Part shown: positions 56,719 to 64,000 of the stretch, piece after piece | Layout: every line of letters begins with the position of its first letter | Numbering within the stretch: position 1 is the stretch's first letter | Assembly: GCA_023053685.1 (NCBI GenBank) | Contig: JALIGW010000004.1 | Coordinates: 84,593,679-84,657,678 of the forward strand | Source of the DNA: Diadophis punctatus similis | Taxonomy: Eukaryota; Chordata; Lepidosauria; Squamata; Dipsadidae | Length of the DNA: 64,000 nt | Direction: 5' to 3' | Made by a program: the position numbers and the translations under genes | Notes under the pieces: generated by a model | Database searches by the model: none | The model's input: only the letters and a program-made list of their open reading frames with translations | Told to the model about the DNA's origin: nothing

Positions 56719-56977
56719 TAATATTTATTTATTTTATTTATTTTGTGAGATTTATATACCGCCTCACAGTGCAAGCATTCTCTAAGCGGTTTACACCAGT
56801 AAGCAATGTATATTTATATTGCCCCCAACAATCTGGGTCCTCATTTTACCTACCTCGGAAGGATGGAAGGCTGAGTCAACCCTGAGCCGGTGAGATTTGA
56901 ACCGGTGACCTGCGGATCAGTGTCAGCTAAAATGGCCTGCAGTACCTGCCTCTACCCGCTGTGCCACCTCGGCACAG
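56719..56977 (-). mobile_element. tRNA-derived squamate SINE
   Basis: TTTATTTTGTGAGATTTATA tail side, B box inverse GATTTGAACC, head inverse TGTGCCACCTCGGC. Confidence 0.88.
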
Positions 56978-57523
56978 CGGTTAGAGGTGTGTGTGTGTGT
57001 ATGTGTGTGTATCACATATCATATATCATATATTATATATATTATTTATATATATATTAATATATATATTATTTATATATGAATATATAAAATATTCATA
57101 TATTATATATACTTCATTTTTCTGCTTAAAGAAAACTGATGTTTATATTCCCTGCAAACTTTCTTAAACCGGAGAGGGTTTTTTGCCACTCATTTTGCAA
57201 TCAACCCATCCCTAATTCCACTGCAGATTCAGCCCCTGTCCTGGCAAGAGCTAAGGGCTACTGAAGAAAGAATAGCAGAGAGGAGGAGAGGTTGGAGAGC
57301 GGATGAAAGAAAGACGTCTCTGGGGAAGTGGACAGAACAATAGCCTGGAGAGAAGGAAAATATCCCAGCATCAGCCAGATGACATCACTAGAGTCCAGAT
57401 GTGCAACCCACCCTGGCCTCTTTAATGGAGTTGTTATTTAAAGATGCGTTTTGTACACATCTCACGCTACGCACAATTAAGCAATCCAGGTGCATCCCTT
57501 GCGGATTTCTAGCTGACCAAACT

Positions 57524-58400
57524 CTAACAGAGCTGGACGGGACCTTGGAGGCCTTCCAGTCCAGCCCCCTGCTCAAACAAGAGACCCTCTACCATTTCAG
57601 ACAAATGGCTGTCCGATCTCCTCTTAAAAACCTCCAGTGATGGAGCACCCTCAATTTCTGATTCCACTGATTAATTGTTCTCACTGTCAGGAAATTTCTC
57701 CTTAGTTCTAAGTTGCTTCTCTCCTTGATGAGTTTCCAACTGTTGCTTCTTGTTGTGCCTTCAGGTGCTTTGGAAAATAAGTTGACCCCCTCTTCTTTGG
57801 GGCAGCCCCTCAAATACTGGAAGACTGCTATCATGTCATCCCATGTCCTTCTTTTCACTAGACATACTCAATTCCTGAAACCGTTCTTCTTATGTTTCAG
57901 TCTCCAGACCCCTAACCAGGGGTGAAATCCAGCAGGTCCTGACAGGTTCTGGAGAACCGGTAGCAGAAATTTTGAATAGTTCCGAGAACCACCAAATACC
58001 ACCTCTGGCTGGCCCCAGAGTGGGGTGGGAATGGGGATTTTGAAGTATCCTTCTCCTGGAGTGGGGAGGGAATGGGGATTTTGCACTATCCTTCCCCTGA
58101 AGTGGGGAGGGAATGGGGATTTTACAGTATCCTTCCCCTGGAGTGGGGAGGGAATGGAGATTTTGCAGTATCCTTCCCCTGCCACGCCCACCAAGCCACA
58201 CCGAGCCACACCATGCCCACAAAGCCAAACCTACAGAACCGGTAGTAAAAAAAAGTTGGATTTCACCACTGCCCCTAACTATCTTAGTTGCTCTTCTCTG
58301 CATTCTTTCTAGAGTCTCAACATCTTTTCTATATTGAAACATCTTTTCTAAACTGGATGCAGGATTCCAAGTGTGGCCTTACCAAGGCCTTATAAAGCGG
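57524..58400 (-). mobile_element. CR1 LINE 3' end split by hAT element
   Basis: CR1 at 57524-57916 and 58272-58400, with the ORF2 C-terminus readable on the - strand ([20 protein letters not shown]). Confidence 0.88.
57917..58271. mobile_element. hAT-type element, ACCGGT family (TSD CCCCTAAC) with tandem repeats
   Basis: CAGGGGTGAAATCCAGCAGG to GGATTTCACCACTG. Perfect duplication CCCCTAAC at 57909-57916 and 58272-58279. Four tandem units of about 39-40 bp lie at about 58020-58180. Confidence 0.94.
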
Positions 58401-58628
58401 TACATCCATCTGGAAACCTTTGTTGAGTTGCCGGAGATGGCAGCCCAGGGATTACTGGATGGTTTCTCTATGACTGACTGCCCCAGGAAGTCACCGACGA
58501 ATGAAATGTCACCACCAAGAGCCAGTATCTTACAACTCTTGACTCACAAATAGGATTTCCTACGCAGCAAACAGCCAAGATAACGGCTGAGAGGCCATCT
58601 GGACTTACTCAGCACAGGATACGCATAT

Positions 58629-58659
<31 letters not shown>

Positions 58660-59000
58660 GGTGCTTGTCTGCAGCCTTGGCGACGGCACACAACCGGTGT
58701 TATTCATCAAGCGAGGAGCTTCCCATGTTTCAGGAAGTTCACGTCCAAGATTTGGCGATGAGAAACGATCGCCCACTGGATAACACCCAGGAGGAAATTC
58801 CCACCGGGATGCCTCGAGCCAGCTGAAATGTTAAGGGAGGCTCTCTTGCAAAGAAACCCACAAAAAGCATTTTAACTACTACGTATGTGTGCGACCAGCT
58901 GGGGGGAAATTTTGTGGAAAGTGGGTCTTCAGAATATTGGGGCGATTGTGAGTTATTTGCATTTAGCAGCCTTTGCTTTTAGCCCAAAACACGACATATT
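58400..59000. other. Unassigned intronic DNA
   Basis: A (TC)n run at 58634-58660, otherwise unique. No exon of FRMD4A found. Confidence 0.4.
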
Positions 59001-59005
59001 GCACA

Positions 59006-59397
59006 GGTAGTCCTTGACTTACAACAGTTCGTTTAGTGACTGTTTGAAGTTACGACGACACTAAAAAAAGGGACTTACGACCGTTTTTCACACTTACGAC
59101 CATAGGAGCCTCCCCGCGGTCACATGATCAAAATTCAGATACTTGACAATTGATTCATATTTATGACAGTCGCAGTGTCCCGGGGTCGCATGATCCCCTT
59201 TTGCGACCTTCTGACAAGCAAAGCCAATGGGGGGAGGCAAGATTCACTTAACAACCATGGGACTAATTTAACAACCGCAGCGATTCACTTAAACAACAGT
59301 GACAAGAAAGGCAATAAGACAGCAAAACTCACTTAACAACTGTCTTTCTTAGCGACAGAAATTTTGGGCTCAATTGTGGTTGTGAGTCAAGGAACAG
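59006..59397. mobile_element. Tc1/mariner-like MITE (CAGGTAGTCC family)
   Basis: CAGGTAGTCCTTGACTTACA to GAGTCAAGGAACAGTC. Confidence 0.75.
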
Positions 59398-59569
59398 TCT
59401 CCTATGTGGGAGCTTTTCTATACAAGGGGCACTGAAAACAGCGTTTGTCTTTGAGTAAAATACGACTGGCGGTGGAATGAAAGTTGGGCAGATTCTTTTA
59501 TTATAAATGCTGCTCTCTGCAAATGTTCACTCAGGTTTAAACCATGTTTGTTAAATGTTATTTTAGGCT

Positions 59570-59646
59570 TAAGACCAAGTTAGCCGCCCAGAGTCCCTCG
59601 GGAGATGGGCAGCATACAAATCTATTAAATTAAATTAAATTAAATT
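59570..59646. mobile_element. L2-like LINE 3' tail
   Basis: GCCGCCCAGAGTCCCTCGGG, GGGCAGCATACAAATC, then TTAAA repeats. Confidence 0.6.
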
Positions 59647-59649
59647 GCT

Positions 59650-60060
59650 CACTCACGAGACTAATTTAGGCTTCTGATGTACCTAGCCTTGGCTGGAAAA
59701 CCCCAAATTTGCCATTCAAAATGCGGAGGTTACTGCAGAACTGGACATTTCGAATAAATTCCCCCTTCTCTTATTTTTGCAACAGATGGCTGCATATTTG
59801 CATCCCTTGATCTACTCTTCTCCATCATTTCGTGCAGAACCTGCACCCTGGCAAAAATGTGTGAAATAATTTTAAACTCCCATTATGCACGCTGTCATTC
59901 AAGCGGTGGATTTATGTCTGGGAATCCAGTCCCCTGTATTTAAATAATTTGATGACGAGAGAGTCTAATCTTTTTCTCGAAGCAGCTGCGTTTCTCTCCA
60001 CTTGGACTGGAGTCAAGAAAAGAAGAGGAGGTAATATCATCCTTTATTCAATTGAGCTCT
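59650..60060. other. Unique intronic DNA
   Basis: Repeat-free AT-rich stretch. No exon or RNA gene recognised. Confidence 0.4.
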
Positions 60061-60065
60061 ACCAA

Positions 60066-60094
60066 TAGTAATAATAATAGTAATAATAGTAATA

Positions 60095-60149
<55 letters not shown>

Positions 60150-60222
60150 TGATGATGATGATGATGATGAAGAAGAAGAAGAATTATTATTGTTATTGTT
60201 ATTGTTATTATTATTATTTTAA
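60066..60222. repeat. (AAT)n-(GAT)n-(GAA)n-(TTATTG)n microsatellite
   Basis: Continuous triplet arrays, changing unit from AAT to GAT to GAA to ATT. Confidence 0.95.
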
Positions 60223-61140
60223 AAAAGACTTTAGCCTTGCTAAAACTGATTCACTAAAATGGTAAACACATTAATAGCACAACCCGTGATCAGAGTTTCA
60301 ACCGGGAAACTGAGCATCTATTAGCCCAAACCAAGTCCAAAAAATGTTAGAGAGAATTCCTGGAAGCCTGGCATTCAAAGACATCAGCCATCAACAAACA
60401 CATAGAGATAAACAAGATCTACACACTATTCAAAAGAGACAATCAGAAAGCTAAAAAGGAAGCAAAAAGACCAACAACACCTCCTTCCCAGCGACCAACA
60501 TCCAGATGAGCAGAGATTAACACAATCTTTTTATCCAGCTCACAATGTGAGCTGTAAATTACATTTGTGCTCTGTCCCTTTGCTTTGTTATTTTCCTCCA
60601 AATCTCTAGTTTTTTAAATCAAACCATACTTTCATGAGTTTAATAACAATGATAATAGAGGTGCAGGTGGGAGTTGCTTTTTGACATCTGTCAATCCTCT
60701 TTATTTTAAATTAATAAACAAGAGGGTAGATGACACATCCTACTTTGGGTTCCTGAATGGAAATCGGGATAAAAAAAATCTAATAAGTCACCAATAATAG
60801 GATTCAAACTTACCAAATAAGGGTCTGCTCAGGAAAAGGGGGCAGCTAAGGTGAATTTTATCAATGTCTGGAATTCAATCAACAAAATACCGCATTCCCA
60901 AAGGCACTTCCTGGGCTTCCCTTATCTTGTTTAAACAATCAAGAGGGTGTGTGTGTGTGTGTGTGTGTGTGTCAAAATAAACGGAAAGGCACTGATCAGC
61001 TTGCAAACAAACCACAGATTGTTTGAGGCACCCCTGAAGGAAGAGTGGGGGGAAATACTTCCCTTGATAGGCTCAAAGGAGAACAAACTGGAATGCAGAT
61101 TAATTTGAGCTACGGTAACTGGTCAGTGGTCAAGAATAGG
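60223..61140. other. Unassigned intronic DNA
   Basis: Mostly unique. A (GT)n run is at about 60949-60972. The 60350-60520 part looks like a decayed LINE tail but is not classified. Confidence 0.35.
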
Positions 61141-61159
61141 AATAGAAGTAGGAGAGGGA

Positions 61160-61350
61160 TAGGATAGAATGCAGAATAGAATAGAATAAAATGCAGAATA
61201 GAATAGAATAAAATGCAGAATAGAATGTAGATTACAGAACAGAACAGAACAGAACAGAACAGAACAGAATAGGTTTATTGGCCAAGTGTGATTGGACATG
61301 CAATGAATTTGTCTCCAGTGCAGAAGCTCTCGGTGTACATACCAACAACA
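61160..61350 (-). mobile_element. LINE 3' end with (GAATA)n/(ACAGA)n tail
   Basis: Same family as 32880-33225: TTTATTGGCCAAGTGTGATT with a long pentamer tail. Confidence 0.6.
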
Positions 61351-61489
61351 AAGTGATCCAAGAAGCTTTTTCACTTCTGATGAGAAGCAAAACATTTTCA
61401 AAGAAAAAATGTGGGCATGGCTGGCTCAGGAATTCTGGGAGTTGAAGTCCACAGGTCCTCAAAGAACCATAGTTTGGCCACTTCTGTGA

Positions 61490-62560
61490 GAATCTCCATA
61501 GACATTGGTTGTAATGGACATCTTTAAAAAAAACAACCAGGTCTATGCTAGGATCCTTCTACCCACCTGCCATCGTATCACCAACACCAAATATTTCCTG
61601 CCACCCAAACCCCCCCCCCCATACGGCCGATCTGAAACAACATCCTTCAACTGCCACATCTGGAAGCAAAGGAGGTGTTCCATCTTTGGTAGCTGCTCCA
61701 TCGTCTTCCCCATGTCTGAACTCCTGCTTTCCACTCCATCCGGAACAAGAGGGAGTTGCTGGCATCTTGCCATAACAGCTGATGCCTCTTACATCTTACA
61801 TACTGCAGCCAACAACAGACAGGGCCCTGCAGTCTTTCCTTTTTAGAAAATGTGTTCCAATATTTACAACTTCCAACACGAGCCAACTAACGGTGGGGCT
61901 TGTTGTATCCTAGCTACCACAAAATGTTTCCTCCCGGTTTCCAGAACTGCCTCGATTGTGTTTCTCTCTCTCGGTTCAGCAGAACTGAATTCTTCAAGCT
62001 AGAGTAGAAAAACCACTCCCATGTTTAAATAAATGTTTCGATTATAGAAAGTTTAGGTTTGCATTTTAATGCTTTCCCTCCCCAAAAAAGAACATTATGC
62101 GTAGTTATCCTGGACGCAGAATAACAATGGACTGATTAAAAACAAAATTGATTGACCAAGGTTTATGGCCATTACTTATTCTCCCAAAAGAACACGCTGT
62201 TCTTTCCCCTTAAATTATATTTCGGAGAGATCGAATATAATGCTTAGTTTTCTTCCTACTGATATCCAAACATATATTTTCTAGGCTGAGAATCTTAACT
62301 CGGGCACCAAAACTCCAGAGGGAATCTCAAAATTTTAATCAAAACCAGAGGAGATTTCCAAATAAGGAATTTAGTGGTTAAACAAGAAACACTTTCTCTA
62401 AGCTTCCAAGACTTCTGGCTGGCATCTTCTCAGCAGTATAATATTTGCTTTGGTGGTTGATGGCTACCCCTGCTTTGAACTGACCAACATATCTTGGAGG
62501 TTCTCAGAAAAAAAAAGATTGAACATGGATGCAGATACCACCACTAATGGGGAGAAACAT
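61490..62560. other. Unassigned intronic DNA
   Basis: Unique, no repeat family recognised except a hairpin-MITE fragment just before it (61417-61485, GAATTCTGGGAGTTGAAGTC). No coding signal. Confidence 0.35.
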
Positions 62561-62812
62561 AGGTAGTCCTTGACTTACGACCACAATCAAGCCCAAAATT
62601 TCTGATACTAAGTGAAATGTCTTTTAAGTTAGTTTTGCCCCATTTTACAACTTTCCTTGCCACCATCGTTAAGTGAATCACTGCAGTTGTTAAGTTAGTA
62701 ACCTGGTTGTTGAAAAAAACCTGGCTTCCCCCTTGACCTTGCTTGTCAGAAGGTCGCCAAAGGGGATCATGCAACCCCTGGATGCCGAAACCGTTATAAA
62801 CATGAATCACAA
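62560..62812. mobile_element. Tc1/mariner-like MITE, right part missing
   Basis: AGGTAGTCCTTGACTTACGA to AAACATGAATCAC. Truncated after about 250 bp. Confidence 0.7.
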
Positions 62813-63357
62813 TAAACACAAACACAATACCTCTGAATCATGGTCCGAAAGGTATCCGAACAAACAGCATTCACCGATTTGCATCACATTTTTAAAAAAA
62901 GGTGTTTAAAGGCCAGTGCTAGGACAGACAAGCCCAACTCAAAGTGCACTGACGATGTCTCCTTGAATGGTGACAAAATGTTTGCAACCAAATTGCCAAG
63001 CTCGGAGCTCAGACCAACAGCCCAAATCTGCAGTTCTTAAGTTGCCCATTGCAATAGAGTTCTTAGCTCTTAAGTTGCTCTCTAGCTGAGACCTTCTTAG
63101 CCACTGTGAAAATAAATAGATTTTTAGCTGTTGGTCTGGTCTACTTTTCCTTCCCCTGCTTTTGAGATGTAAGAGATGCACAAATAGGGAGCTCACAAGA
63201 GTGCTGAACTTGAGCCAAGCTGCCACAAACACTGGAACACAGTCTAGTTTATTACTACCGCTATGTAAACAGCCACAACTCTTCTCTTTCCTCCATACAA
63301 AGTGCCATTCTGGCTGATGCTGGGATATTTTCCTTCTCTCCAGGCTATTGTTCTCTA

Positions 63358-63528
63358 AGTGGTTTACAGAGTCAGCCTCTTGCCCCCAACTATCTGGGTC
63401 CTCACTTTACCAACCTTGGAAGGACGGAAGACTGAGTCAACCTTGAGCCAGTCAGGATCGAACTCTTGGCAGTGGGCAGAGTTTAGCCTGCAATTCTGCC
63501 TTCTCACCACTGTGCCACCACAGCTGTA
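63358..63528 (-). mobile_element. tRNA-derived squamate SINE, truncated
   Basis: GTGGTTTACAGAGTCAGCC ... CAGGATCGAACTCTTGGC ... TGTGCCACCACAGCTG. Confidence 0.82.
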
Positions 63529-63605
63529 TCTAAGTATTATTACAGTCAATTCCTGGCCATTTTTGTTTTAAGTTGAAGAACCAACCGAAAAGGGACTATA
63601 CCTTG

Positions 63606-64000
<395 letters not shown>

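Noticed and set aside
62930..63030. Possible further FRMD4A exon around CAAATTGCCAAGCTCGG
   Set aside because: No splice-flanked frame matches the expected upstream FRMD4A residues; it looks like an interspersed repeat fragment.

Overview
This is vertebrate nuclear DNA from a squamate reptile, most likely a snake. The evidence is split genes with GT-AG introns, very many CR1 LINE 3' ends, tRNA-derived squamate SINEs, hairpin DNA transposons and long microsatellites, including a GATA array of the Bkm type. There is no bacterial, plasmid or viral gene organisation. The species call is inference from repeat style; the vertebrate and gene calls rest on direct translation.

Two real genes are present, arranged tail to tail as in human 10p13. 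PRPF18, a second-step pre-mRNA splicing factor, is complete on the + strand: ten coding exons between 4727 and 17479 give 342 residues, the same as the human length as I recall it. FRMD4A, a FERM-domain polarity and cytohesin scaffold, is on the - strand. Its last nine coding exons lie between 53980 and 32560; the N-terminal FERM part and 5' exons lie beyond the right edge. All FRMD4A intron phases in the window are consistent, including the two small terminal exons at 34489-34396 and 32632-32560.

Layout: 1-1700 holds a 5'-truncated R4/Dong-type retrotransposon embedded in ATT microsatellite on both sides. 1701-4440 is repeats and unassigned DNA. 4445-17479 is the PRPF18 promoter and gene. 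17480-23600 is the PRPF18 3' side, an L1 fragment, unassigned DNA and SINEs. 23600-32559 is unassigned DNA that may be a long FRMD4A 3' UTR, interrupted by a solo-LTR-like insertion and a 1.5-kb hAT-type element. 32560-53980 is the FRMD4A exons and introns. 53981-64000 is an upstream FRMD4A intron full of repeats. Positions 51401-51500 are an assembly gap.

No operon-like or new protein system was found. The most interesting material is in the mobile DNA. Terminal motifs and perfect 8-bp duplications assign several hairpin families to hAT-type transposition. Different families have landed at the same octamer of the CR1 3' end. The R4/Dong copy sits inside a TAA-type microsatellite. Two microsatellites lie where FRMD4A splicing signals should be: a polypyrimidine array at the last exon and an ACTA array upstream of the penultimate exon.
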